A DNA stretch of 64,000 nt from Nitzschia sp. pyKryTriq1 (lineage: Eukaryota; Bacillariophyta; Bacillariophyceae; Bacillariales; Bacillariaceae), in assembly GCA_956465555.1 (NCBI GenBank), contig OY101124.1:1364001-1428000 (forward strand), read 5' to 3'. Shown in pieces: positions 43,799 to 53,282 of this stretch (the first letter of the stretch is position 1; each line of letters starts with the position of its first letter). Below the pieces are notes generated by a model that had not been told where the DNA came from, did no database searches, and was given only the letters and a program-made list of their open reading frames with translations. A program made the translations under genes and the position numbers.

Positions 43799-44368
43799 TC
43801 ATGTTGGAAGACCGGGTGGGCGGGTGAGAGAGTTAAAATACTTAGTAGTTGTCAGATGGGGAAGCCAAACAGCACTGGGTCTGACATAATAGTCAGATGC
43901 TGCCACTTTCTTTCTTCGTGGCCCGATTGTGGGCTTCTGTACCAGCACATTTCGCCAATCTCGGTAGAATTCCTCGGAAGATCCCTCATCAATCATTTGT
44001 CGATACTTCACAAAATATTCCATCTGGGCATCACTGCATCGTTTTTTGGTTGTTGTAGTAGTAGTAGTAGGTGCTGGAGTCGGGACTGGTAGTGCCGTGG
44101 TGGTAGTGGCAGGTACGGGGGGTACAGTGGGAGGCACAGGCGTGGCGGCAGGTTCCGCAGGCTCAGTACTCATGGCTAAATCTTCCATGGCATTACATTC
44201 TGCCATAACATCTTCTTCGTCGTCATCATCTTGTGCTCCAGGAGATGGCAAAAGGTTCTCAAAGAATTGCTGGACTGCTGTGGGCAAAAGATGCCGAGGA
44301 ATTGCAGCCTTCCGTGCAGCCTCGTCGGCAGCATAACGAGCCCACGACTGTTCATAGTCATCGTGCAC
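43799..44368 (-). CDS. Hypothetical protein with a Thr/Pro/Val-rich linker
   Basis: This encodes 189 aa from ATG 44368. Three parts are visible: a helical start (YEQSWARYAADEAARKAAIP, PTAVQQFFENLLP), an acidic then Thr/Pro/Val/Ala linker about 60 residues long, and a compact C-terminal part (KKRCSDAQMEYFVKYRQMID, EEFYRDWRNVLVQKP, SAVWLPHLTTTKYFNSLTRP). The C-terminal pattern is specific enough to look like real coding sequence. No domain was recognised and function is unknown; a transposon-derived origin is possible but unsupported. Confidence 0.5.
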   Translation of the reverse strand: MHDDYEQSWARYAADEAARKAAIPRHLLPTAVQQFFENLLPSPGAQDDDDEEDVMAECNAMEDLAMSTEPAEPAATPVPPTVPPVPATTTTALPVPTPAPTTTTTTTKKRCSDAQMEYFVKYRQMIDEGSSEEFYRDWRNVLVQKPTIGPRRKKVAASDYYVRPSAVWLPHLTTTKYFNSLTRPPGLPT

Positions 44369-44895
44369 AGATCCATTTCAGCACTTCCCATAGTACTTGA
44401 AGCTCAACAAGAGGACAACAGCAAGGGCGAAGCGTGGTGCTATCACCGATCTACCCAACTCGCCCCTTCGTCGTCAGAAGCGGCTGCATCGTCTAGGATG
44501 CCCAAGGCTAACATGACCAAGGTTTGCTCAAGTACTGGAACTGTAGCACTATGGAACATCCAAAAGATTGAGAAGAATTTTGAGCAAGAGAGGAATGATG
44601 CAGCATGATAAAAAAGAGCTAATATAGGCCTTTCACCAAATACCTCACAGTGACGTCACCACATTCTACTGTAACGAAAAATGAATGAGGACGTACTGGT
44701 ACCTGGTACCGGTACCGGTACACGTACGGCAGTCGTCTCGTCGTCCATTGGATGATGATGATTCCTTCTTCATCGACTTCTTGGATTGGAGTAAATCGGA
44801 GTCCATCGAGTCAATAGTGCGTGGTACTGTAGGTCCGCCACCCGCATCATGCGCGAAAAAAACCATGGACTTTCTGAATTCTGAAAACACAAATA
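44369..44895. other. Divergent spacer with GTACCGGTACC repeats
   Basis: This 527-bp shared upstream region of the hypothetical (minus) and TCAIM-like (plus) genes carries the palindromic series GGTACCTGGTACCGGTACCG and its continuation at 44697-44726. No gene was supported. Confidence 0.55.
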
Positions 44896-46572
44896 ATGAT
44901 GAGAGGTGAGAGGTATGATCGGAATGAGAGAGACATCACCCAACAATTCAATTCTAGTTGTCCCACCAATGGATATGCCAAGAAGATGCCAGCTTCTGCT
45001 GCTGTCACCAAAGGAGGAGGAGGAGGAGTGTCGCGATCTGTCTACGTCGCACAACTTCGTCGAGCATTCTTGCTGCGAGCCCATCCGGATCGATTTCGGC
45101 AGTTGGACGATGATGTGCGGCGTGGTCAGGCGACGCTCTTGCAAGCGTTGAGTGATCGATGGAGTTCTCAAGACTTTCAAGACTACACTGCCAATATCGC
45201 TCCATCATCGTCGTCGTCAAGTCACAGGATGATGATGGCAAACACAAACACAACCACAAGCAGAAGCAGCAACAGGAATCGTCATCAAAATCAAAATCAA
45301 ACGATTCCCTACGTTCTGGAAAAACGCGACGGCAGCCTCTTGAAACAGACGATTCGCCTTGACGACTCTGTCGAGAATGTTTTGAAGAGTCTGGCCAAAG
45401 CTTTGGAGCTCACGGGGGCGTCATCGTTACCGCCTCCTCCTCCTCCGCCACCCAAAGCAGATCCAAAGAACAGGCAGGGACTGGACGCCAACTCGATTTT
45501 TTGGGCGCCCTCGTCCTCGTCATCCTCGTCAGGCGAAACGAGTAGTAGTGGTACTCAATCCAACGATGAATTTGATATCAATACACGAAAGGGGCGAGAC
45601 CTGATGGCATTTCTCAGGAGTACACCTCCCACAGAGATGGAAAAGCGGCGGATGCATCGGATGGATGCTGCTGCGGCAGCCTTGGTGGCACGACGCCTGT
45701 ATTCCTTTCAAGCGATTGATGGGATCAGCATGGGCTGGTCATCCGAATCCTTTGCGATTCTTTTGCGGTCGTTAATACGGCTTCATGAAGAGCATTCGTC
45801 GCGATTCCAAGTTGATTCCTTCTATCCCCTTCGCCTCGTCTTTTCGCATGATGATTTTCATTCCTCTCTGGATGTGTACGGAGGGATACTTTATTTGCAT
45901 CCAGCCGCCACGCAACTCCAAATGTTGGAAACGTTACGAGAAGTGACGGAAGAAAAGTTGCAAGAATTTCAACGCAATCGAGATCTACTTCAGCAGCGAA
46001 ATGCTCAATTGCAACATGAGTTGGACATCAAGGTCACCAAAGGCTTTTCGTGTTCCTCGGAAGAATACCATTCCTTTCTCGAACGGATCATACAAGACGA
46101 AGAATTATCACTCGAACAACAATTCAAAACGCATGGTCTTGTGACAACCAATACAGGATTGGAATTAGAACGGGTTCGGTTGGTTGTAGAATCTCCTGCC
46201 GCTTGTCGAAGAGCACGATTGACCAAGGAAGGCTATTTGCAAACCCATGCCCACATGACGCTGGAAGAACTCCGTGCGGCCAAAACTCGACTCTCTCCAT
46301 CGGCACGGCGTCGTATGGAAGAGCAACGACAGGAAGAACAAAGGTGCAAGGAAGCGATCCAACAACTTCAGTGGTCGATTGGCGTGCAAAAGGTCAGCCG
46401 GAGAGGTATTTTGTCTCATTCGGAATTTTTGGGATCCCTCGCGCGGCTGATGGAAGATGGCGCCAAGTTTCGGAGCTGGATGGCGGGGTACTCCTTGGGC
46501 ATTGCCGGAAGCGGTCAATTCTGTCATTTGGCCGACGATGGGAGTATAATTGTACCTCACAATTGGACGTAG
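44896..46572 (+). CDS. TCAIM-like protein (DUF4460 plus DUF4461)
   Basis: This encodes up to 558 aa; the first ATG is 44896, and in-frame Mets at 44899 and 44986 (MPASAAVTK) are alternatives. Residues about 50-90, VAQLRRAFLLRAHPDRFRQL, then TLLQALSDRW, match DUF4460, a J-domain-like fold with HPD. The long C-terminal region (about 240-558), including GISMGWSSESFAILLRSLIR, HPAATQLQMLETLREVTEEK and the ending HLADDGSIIVPHNWT, matches DUF4461. This is the architecture of TCAIM, a mitochondrial protein linked in animals to respiration and T-cell activation. Ser, Asn/Gln and Pro runs are lineage additions. The presequence depends on the start chosen. Molecular activity is not known in any organism I can cite. 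Confidence 0.78.
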   Translation: MMRGERYDRNERDITQQFNSSCPTNGYAKKMPASAAVTKGGGGGVSRSVYVAQLRRAFLLRAHPDRFRQLDDDVRRGQATLLQALSDRWSSQDFQDYTANIAPSSSSSSHRMMMANTNTTTSRSSNRNRHQNQNQTIPYVLEKRDGSLLKQTIRLDDSVENVLKSLAKALELTGASSLPPPPPPPPKADPKNRQGLDANSIFWAPSSSSSSSGETSSSGTQSNDEFDINTRKGRDLMAFLRSTPPTEMEKRRMHRMDAAAAALVARRLYSFQAIDGISMGWSSESFAILLRSLIRLHEEHSSRFQVDSFYPLRLVFSHDDFHSSLDVYGGILYLHPAATQLQMLETLREVTEEKLQEFQRNRDLLQQRNAQLQHELDIKVTKGFSCSSEEYHSFLERIIQDEELSLEQQFKTHGLVTTNTGLELERVRLVVESPAACRRARLTKEGYLQTHAHMTLEELRAAKTRLSPSARRRMEEQRQEEQRCKEAIQQLQWSIGVQKVSRRGILSHSEFLGSLARLMEDGAKFRSWMAGYSLGIAGSGQFCHLADDGSIIVPHNWT

Positions 46573-46771
46573 TCTAGTGTAATTTAAAAATTGATCAGAA
46601 CCATCTTCGTAAGAGTACGAGGACTAGTAGCTTTCTATGAGGAGACTACGTGTACAGTGACAAAGTGAGGTTGGAACTCTACCGGTAGTAGCTAATAGTA
46701 GTCGTAGAGCTGAGATAGAACGTATGCACGAGATCGTACTGATCGCTGTATTAACATTATTCAGGTGAACA

Positions 46772-48403
46772 CTACATAATGGAACAACCCTCCTTGCTCT
46801 TGGCCTTCTTTTTCTTACTTTTCTTCTTCTCTTTCTCCTTCTTTGGTTTGGGCGTTTTCTCTCGCTTGTGGCCCCACGTTGTGGTCTCATCGAGAAGGAC
46901 AGAAACTCTAGGTTGACCGTCATCGTATTCATTCCCTCCCTCCTGTATTTGTTCTGGTGCTAACCTAGCAGGATCTTGAACAGTATCGTTAATCGGTCTG
47001 GGAGGTGGGCGCGATGGCTTGAATTTCGGCTTTGGCGGTATTGCCGTTGGAACTGGTGTAAAAGACGACGATTCAGTATATTCTCCTGGTGCGATGTTGC
47101 GCGATCGTTTGACATTAGACTCCCAGGCCTGGGCAGTATTTTTCTTCAGCTCGTCCTTCTTCTCCAGTATGGGAGCCTGCGTCTTTTCGCCTCCCTTCTC
47201 TTCCATTTGCTTATATTTGTGTGTTTGGTAAGGGTTAGGATTGACGCAGAACTTGCATCTACACTGGCGTGTCACATTTAGATTTGCTTTCGGTCGGCCC
47301 AAACGATAATTTCGTTCCCACGCTCGCTCCGCGACACCATGCGAAATCGCATCCATCAGTTCTCTATGAGACAGGGCAGTTTTTTTTGGTTTCCACTTGG
47401 GGGCGGATGCTGAAGGCAGGGCAACGTCGTCCATGTTTTCGTACTGAACAATGTTCGCCGCATTTTCTGCCGACCACTCTTCTCTCTTGTACTTGCGCTC
47501 TTCCTCGATCCGACGATCAATCAAATACAGTTGTCGGACAACCCTTCGGCCGTGCTCGTCGGTCATCTTATCGACATCTTCGGGCTCCACCTCTTCATGA
47601 TAAGCATTTTGATCGTAATTTGTAACTTCCACGGGTTTCTGCATTTTCAGCGTGCCGAGGGCAGCAGCTTCATTGACCGCCATGAAAAAGGTGGACCGTA
47701 TATGGTCTGTTCGTAGCCCCGATGGCCCACCCCACACTTTCTCTTCTTTCTTGATCGCAACTGCCTCTACTGTGTGCTCATTCAGTCTCGTCAAAGTTCC
47801 AACACGAGCCGCTTCCAGTGCAATATCTACAAAGGTATTCTTGTGCTCCTTTGGAATTTCTCTCACTTTGAGCTCCCCACCAGCTTCAATACGTTCATTT
47901 CGGGCATTTGCCTTCTTGGCAATCATTGCTGTCATATCCAAACCTTCATCCGGTCCCTTTTCAACATGCGTGACCTTCTTTTCACCTCCCTTATCTAATC
48001 GATCCTTCCGTTTCGTTGCGGCGGCAGCAATCATGGCAGCCATTCCGCCTTGAGGAGCATCATCGTCCTCTTCTTCCTCTTCATAATATCGACCATTATT
48101 ATTATTAGTCATTTGAATGTCCCCTTGGTCACGACGATTTTGACGTTTGCTGGCAGCCGCGGCGATCATTGCTGCCATGCCCCCGCCGCCCTGCTCTGAT
48201 TCTTCCTCTTCTTCGTAGTATTCTTCCTCGTCAAATAACTCCTCATCGTGGTCGTCGGTAAGCTCATCCACTACTTCTTCGAGGTACTCATGATGATCAC
48301 CATCATGTTCATCATAGTATTCAGTTTCTTCGACATACTCCGTTTCTTCCACGTATTCGTAATCGGTGTGGGAATGGTCCATGTGATGCACCGTCGCTGA
48401 CAT
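46772..48403 (-). CDS. CaaX-terminated charged protein with repeated GGMAAMIAAAA motifs
   Basis: This encodes 543 aa from ATG 48403 (MSATVHHMDHSHT); the frame continues upstream to 48664 across a CTCTCT tract, which I treat as leader. The first 75 residues are very acidic (EYVEETEY repeated). Three similar helical units follow: GGGMAAMIAAAASKR, GGMAAMIAAAATKRK and LDMTAMIAKKANARNE. Next come a helical middle with HRELMDAISHGVAERAWERN and a Cys trio in RQCRCKFCVNPNPY. The C-terminus is a poly-Lys stretch followed by GCSIM. CSIM is a CaaX box, with Met favouring farnesyl transfer, and poly-Lys fits plasma-membrane attachment. The MAAMI units resemble actin-binding WH2-type helices, which is inference. 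Function is unknown. Confidence 0.75.
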   Translation of the reverse strand: MSATVHHMDHSHTDYEYVEETEYVEETEYYDEHDGDHHEYLEEVVDELTDDHDEELFDEEEYYEEEEESEQGGGGMAAMIAAAASKRQNRRDQGDIQMTNNNNGRYYEEEEEDDDAPQGGMAAMIAAAATKRKDRLDKGGEKKVTHVEKGPDEGLDMTAMIAKKANARNERIEAGGELKVREIPKEHKNTFVDIALEAARVGTLTRLNEHTVEAVAIKKEEKVWGGPSGLRTDHIRSTFFMAVNEAAALGTLKMQKPVEVTNYDQNAYHEEVEPEDVDKMTDEHGRRVVRQLYLIDRRIEEERKYKREEWSAENAANIVQYENMDDVALPSASAPKWKPKKTALSHRELMDAISHGVAERAWERNYRLGRPKANLNVTRQCRCKFCVNPNPYQTHKYKQMEEKGGEKTQAPILEKKDELKKNTAQAWESNVKRSRNIAPGEYTESSSFTPVPTAIPPKPKFKPSRPPPRPINDTVQDPARLAPEQIQEGGNEYDDGQPRVSVLLDETTTWGHKREKTPKPKKEKEKKKSKKKKAKSKEGCSIM

Positions 48404-49428
48404 GACGAAGCGTCTCTCTCTCTCTCTCTCTTTCTTTTTCTTTCGTTTCCACCCGAATTTATGGCTTCCGAATGAGAAAGTAGCCTGCACCACCACCACA
48501 CACGAAAGAAAAATACTACTGGGTGTTGTCTTGATCTCAAGGGCGCTTTCGTATATTGCTTGCTTTGAGGGTGCAGACAGTACCAGTGGGAGGGAGGGTC
48601 CATACCCCAATGGTAGAACGAAAGGGGAGGTAGAAGATAAAGGGCGTTTTGCACAAGACCCCAAGAAGACCCCAAGACTGTTACACGCAAACGACTAATT
48701 AACGAACAATAATAATGACCCAGTTGGACGAAAAAAGAAAGATGTGCATTATAATATCCAACGCGCAGAGAGGTGTGCGTGTGTGCGAATTCTTCCCCCC
48801 TTTTCATAATCCAAATAATAGGCGGGCGTGCTCCCTCGACCACTCGTGAACTCTCCGAATGGTGGTCTCAGTCCTCGTATACTACTCGAGCGTAGTACGA
48901 GTACACTAGAAGACGGGGGTTCGATTCCCCGTCGATATTATAGTCCTTGGTGGTTTTCAATTACATTTCCTTCCAGGTGGCACTTGCCAACGAGGGGTCC
49001 ATCCAGCCGGCTCCAGCCAGTAGTTGTCCGGTTTGCCTCAATATATACTTCTTTTAGATAGAGAGCTACTAATTTTCCCTATCGCAACGCAGCAAAAAAG
49101 TGCACTGTCTCAGTTTAACTGTCTAATTTTTAAAATAAAGTATTACTACTAGTCGTAGGAGAATAGATAAGCAATCGCTGCCGTACACGTAGACTAGTCG
49201 AGTACAGCCTTGTTTCCTACTACTGTAGTAGTATATATCGTAAAGCAGTAGTATCATCATTCAAACTTAGTACTAGTAGTAGTACAATCAGCCTTTGCTA
49301 CATGCAGATTCCAATACTACTAACAAGTACAGTACTTGTATATAATATTACTACTAGTACTTGTTGTTGTAGTACTAGATAGTATTAGCACTTGTAGTTT
49401 TTCATGTAGTCGTCCACTTCCATCTCTA
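48404..49428. other. Spacer with ACTAGT/TACTAG palindromic words; no gene supported
   Basis: It begins with CTCTCTCTCTCT in the presumed leader of the CaaX gene. At 49138-49400 are many TACTACTAGT, GTACTTGTAT and TAGTAGTAGTA words. At 48862-48935 there is a tRNA-like box A/box B pair that does not fold as a tRNA. Confidence 0.55.
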
Positions 49429-50103
49429 CTAGACATGTTTTCCCGATGAGGAAACCAGTTCGGGAACCCAATCAGGGTGGTCATCTTGTTGTACTTGGGG
49501 CTCAGGAGCTGAAAAGGTCGCGTCCGCCTCTGGTAAGGATGAAGAATCACCACCTATATTGGTGGAAGCAAATTCCGGTCCCAGATTCTTGTTGATGGGA
49601 TTCGGTTGTTCTTCACGGCGGTGCTTGTGTTGTCGAATGATATCCAGAATCGGAGCCCCAAATCGCCTACATTTCTGAGCCTTGATTCCATAGACTTTCA
49701 TGAGTTCCGCAGTTGTGGTTGGTAGCTTATTCATTAGGTCATTCAGTGTTCTGTTAGTGAAGACGATGTATGGCTCGTAGCCGTGTTCATCTGCCAGATG
49801 TGTTCGCAGCGAGTTCAACTGCTTCCGCAACCCTTTTCTGTCAGCCACGACATTTCTGGTGCGAGCTTGCTGCCGAGGAGTATGATCTCTTACAGTAACT
49901 TGAAGATTTTTAAGATGATTTTTCATATCGTCTGCAATGCAGTTCTTGTGATAATAACGTTGAATCATTACGGGTTTCCGATGGTGGTGTTCGGGGATCC
50001 CATAGCGAAGGTGCCCCTTTTCAATTGGGTCTCGACAAACTACGCATTTGGCACGGCTTGTTGGTGAGGCCTCCAAGATTGGTTTGAGGCGGGAACCAGG
50101 CAT
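49429..50103 (-). CDS. PARP-type zinc finger plus HRDC domain protein
   Basis: This encodes 224 aa. Residues about 19-55, KCVVCRDPIEKGHLRYG, then YYHKNC, give C-x2-C...H-x2-C with the KGxLRxG core of PARP-type zinc fingers, which bind DNA breaks or ends. Residues about 88-160, RKGLRKQLNSLRTHLADEHG, then VFTNRTLNDLMNKLPTTTAE, MKVYGIKAQKCRRFGAPILD, match HRDC, the nucleic-acid-binding helical domain of RecQ helicases and RNase D. No helicase or nuclease domain accompanies it. The tail is acidic and disordered. A DNA-binding repair accessory role is inferred from the two domains. The start is followed upstream by a CGTT repeat. Confidence 0.8.
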   Translation of the reverse strand: MPGSRLKPILEASPTSRAKCVVCRDPIEKGHLRYGIPEHHHRKPVMIQRYYHKNCIADDMKNHLKNLQVTVRDHTPRQQARTRNVVADRKGLRKQLNSLRTHLADEHGYEPYIVFTNRTLNDLMNKLPTTTAELMKVYGIKAQKCRRFGAPILDIIRQHKHRREEQPNPINKNLGPEFASTNIGGDSSSLPEADATFSAPEPQVQQDDHPDWVPELVSSSGKHV

Positions 50104-50450
50104 TGTTATTGAGGAATTGTTATTCGTTCGTTCGTTCGTTCGTTCGTTCGTTGGTCAATGAGTGTGAAGATGATTCAGTCGTGGTCGTCCATTCGATGTG
50201 TTACAAAGCCAAAACAGTAAAATAAAAAGTGGGAAGTCTTTATTATTTGTGCTCTTCTTCTTACAGTATTTTCTCCAGCAGAGAGCACAAGCTCGCTGTT
50301 GCATCATCATCATCATCATCATCTTTCAGCTCTTCTGCTTTTCGGGGGGGTGTCAACTTTTGTGGGCGCGCCAAATTTCCCATATTGTCGCATCTATATA
50401 CGCATGTTCCCCTTTTACTACCGATACCCCTCTTTGGGAGTGTATATCCA
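50104..50450. other. Spacer with CGTT repeat
   Basis: About six CGTT units (50127-50152) sit just upstream of the HRDC gene. CATCATCATCATCATC lies near 50305. No gene is present. Confidence 0.6.
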
Positions 50451-50640
50451 CACTGGAGTTGTGGCCAGCGGATTGGTAGCGGATTACCCCGGGTCATAGG
50501 CATATATATAGCCATCTGGCACAATGGCAAGAATCCGCCGTGAAACCGCAACTTCCCGCTAAGAAACCCATATGATGCCGATTCCGTAGCTAACAATCCG
50601 CTATTCGAGTCACAATGACCCTGTTGACATTTCCATAATA

Positions 50641-50940
50641 TCAATCAAAATCGCTCACTCGCGCGCATTCGCGTGCACTAACCGCCACCCTCCCGCCACC
50701 ATCCCTTCCCGAACCCGCCGAGGAACAGCGAACAACCCGCCAGCTCCGCCGCCACGAAACTGCTAAGAATCCTCCACGCATTCGCTACTCCCACCGCCAG
50801 CAATCCGCCACCGCGCAGCGATGTTCCCGCCATAACACTGCCAGGAAACCGCCACGCCAAACACGCTAGGAATACGCTGCGAATACGCCATGACACCATT
50901 AAAACAAGCTAGGAATCCGCTACTACTGCTACCTGCTACT
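50641..50940. repeat. AATCCGCC-type short-motif array, left arm
   Basis: Words such as AATCCGCC, CGCCACG, CGCTAGGAATACGC and GCTAGGAATCCGC recur every 10-20 bp for about 300 bp. The right arm (52550-52850) carries the complementary words GGCGGATT and AGCGGATTCCG. Confidence 0.75.
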
Positions 50941-51177
50941 GTACTATTATTTTTCTCACTAAAACACAACACACTATACATTCTCATCTCATCTACACTC
51001 CCCTCATCTCTACCCAGCTGAGAATGGAGGAGCAGATTGCACATTTGATCTCCTCCTCCTCCAGCATGCTCACTTTGAAGTAATCTTTTGATACTTCAGT
51101 GAGCTCAGAAGCCTTGTGGGGTCGGTCCTTGCAGGAAGTGGCCTTAGTAGTTTTCTGCCTCTTCTGTCTCGTTTGGC

Positions 51178-52329
51178 TTGTTTCCTTTAGGCACAACCTC
51201 GAAGGCAATTGACGTATACGGGTTCAAACAGGAAAGCGAATTCCCAGACACTTTGGAAGACTTCATACGAGAACACGGACCCATGAAAATTCTCCGACGG
51301 GATAATGCTAATTCTGAGCGAAGTAAACGAGTTACTGATATACAACGCAAATATCGCATTGGCGACGCCTTCTCCGAAGACTACTACCAGAACCAGAACC
51401 CCGTAGAGAATTCCGCAATTCGGTGGTTGAAAATGTCCTCCCATACACTTATGGATCGACATGGCGCACCGGACCCTGCGTGGTATTTTGCCATTAAGTA
51501 CCTCGCGGATATCCATAACCATTGTTGGCATAAACGTATAAATATGACACCCAAGCAAAAACGTACCGGCATTACCCCAGACATCTCTGCATTCCTGCAG
51601 TTCTCCTTCTGGGAACCCGTGTTATACGCTGGGCATGAAAAATCTTTCCCGAGTACCAATGAACGCCCCGGACACTGGGTAGGAATCGCTTCCAACGTGG
51701 GAGACGCCTTAACGTTCCTTATTTACGACGACCAGACTAAGAAAATCGTTACCCGTAGTGTCGTACGCCCATTTAACCGCAACAAGCGCGTCCAATGGGA
51801 CCCACAATTCGCTACAGCCCCTATCCGTACTACGGCCTCACATGGAGGGGAGATATGCCCGAGCCCGGCAGAACGAGAGAAGAAGATTGCCGACTCGATG
51901 GATCAATATGATGCCGCAGAGGCAGACTTACCGGACGTCACGGTTCATCGTCGTGTCCCACGAAGTACGACATGTTCGACCTTAAAATGGCATCCATCGT
52001 TCGACGGCACGTCCGCTCCCATCGATCCACCCGATCACGCATTCACCGAGCGCCCGGACAATGACCCTTACAACGGTAGCTCACGCCTACGCTACTCACA
52101 TAAAAGACTACCTATCGACACTACCATTTTACTACCTATTAAAGAAAAACGCAAAAAGAACTCTACACAAGACAAATGGTACAAGAGGAACTACGCTCCT
52201 CCTGAAATAGAGGATCAAGTAGAGGTAGTCGCCGTGAAGAAAGAGAATATCGTAGAACCGTTCGGCGGAAAAGGGGAGCCAAAGAAGAAACCCTCACGTA
52301 GCTCAGACCGACTCAAACGACTCATGTGA
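51178..52329 (+). mobile_element. Ty1/copia (CoDi-like) integrase-region fossil
   Basis: This open stretch resembles part of the integrase of diatom copia elements. LRRDNANSERSK and NQNPVENSAIRWLK carry acidic residues of the DDE core, followed by WYFAIKYLADIHNHCWHKRI, MTPKQKRTG and a post-core region with GHWVGIASNVGDAL. A basic tail follows. No protease, reverse transcriptase or RNase H region and no long terminal repeats were recognised around it, so it is a broken remnant. The surrounding inverted-repeat block suggests that one element inserted in or was captured by another. Age is probably moderate, as a long reading frame persists. Confidence 0.72.
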
Positions 52330-52630
52330 CTTATGGATCAAAAGATGCGAAGATGGACACTACGAAGATGAAAAACAGTAGAATCCTGTGGATTTACTAC
52401 TGGGAAATGCAATTGCAATTACTACTGGAAGTTTTTCTGGAAAATCAAGAGTAGCAAAATAGACAATAAAAATAGGCTCACAATTATCAGAAAACCAAAT
52501 CTGTTTCAATTCTGTTACAATAATTCTATTCTCCGGGAGAAACCCGCTCTTCCCGGATTTTCGGCGGGCTGTTCTTTTGTGTGTGAACGTGTACGTCACC
52601 GGAAAGAACCGCCGACAAACTGCTTTCGGC

Positions 52631-52756
52631 GGATTCCGAGCGGGCTGAAGGAATGGGAAGACGTCTGTCCGTTATCCAGCTCAACGCGAACCCGCTGGCA
52701 AACCGCTGGTAGCGGATTCCGAGCGGGCGTCAGGAATGATAGGACGTCTGTCCGTT
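52631..52756. repeat. 83-bp-offset direct repeat in the right arm
   Basis: GGATTCCGAGCGGG at 52631 and 52714, and GACGTCTGTCCGTT at 52660 and 52743, are repeated with an 83-bp offset. This indicates a local tandem duplication within the right motif array. Confidence 0.85.
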
Positions 52757-52990
52757 TTCCCGCTGGGCGCAAACCAGCTGAGATTCCGCTATCAGCGGGT
52801 TCGTCGCGGGTTTGCGCGGTGGCGTGGCGGATTCGTGGCGGGTACGAGTAGTGGCCGGTGTCCCTAATGACCCTGCAAATTTTAGAGCTCGAATAGCTCG
52901 TATTTAGCGGATTCATAGGGGAAGCGGGGGCGCAGAACCCGCCAGGAAACCGTGCCTCCCGCTACCAATCCGCTGGCCACAACTCCAGTG

Positions 52991-53282
52991 CAAAAGCCAG
53001 CCAAACTCCCAAAAGAATGATAATCTCAAAGGGCGCCTCCGCATGCATGCAGTACGCATAGTACGGTACCTGTAGTTACTGGTACGCAGTACTCGTACCG
53101 GCAGCAACGATGGGAATGTGGTGCGATGTGATGGTCGATGGTGCAGGGTACAGTCTACTCTTTACTACTAGAGTAGAGTAGAGAGACTCGGTAGTAGAGA
53201 GTGCGATCGAGCTCATAGTACTGTACCAGTACTTGTAGACCAGGAGCACAAAATAAAACCCTGACGGCTCAATATTACTTCA
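52991..53282. other. Upstream region of the agmatine deiminase gene
   Basis: This 292-bp stretch has GTAC clusters at 53050-53104 and 53217-53238 and a TACTAGAGTAGAGTAGAGAG tract near 53166. No gene was seen. Confidence 0.55.

Larger units (their letters stand above)
50451..52990. mobile_element. Inverted-repeat-bounded composite element with short-motif arrays
   Basis: A perfect 32-bp inverted repeat bounds the block: 50451-50482 (starting CACTGGAGTTGTGGCCAGCG) equals the reverse complement of 52959-52990. Inside each end lie several hundred bp of irregular arrays of AATCCGC, CCGCCA and CGCTAGGAAT-like words (about 50641-50940 and 52550-52850), largely complementary in composition, so the ends can fold back. 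No clear target-site duplication flanks the repeat. A copia-type integrase fossil lies in the middle (51178-52329). The CACTG terminus recalls CACTA elements, but the array structure fits a foldback-type element better. Confidence 0.65.

Noticed and set aside
48862-48935. Possible tRNA gene
   Set aside because: Box A- and box B-like words are present, but the sequences flanking them cannot pair as an acceptor stem, and the T stem has a G-G mismatch.
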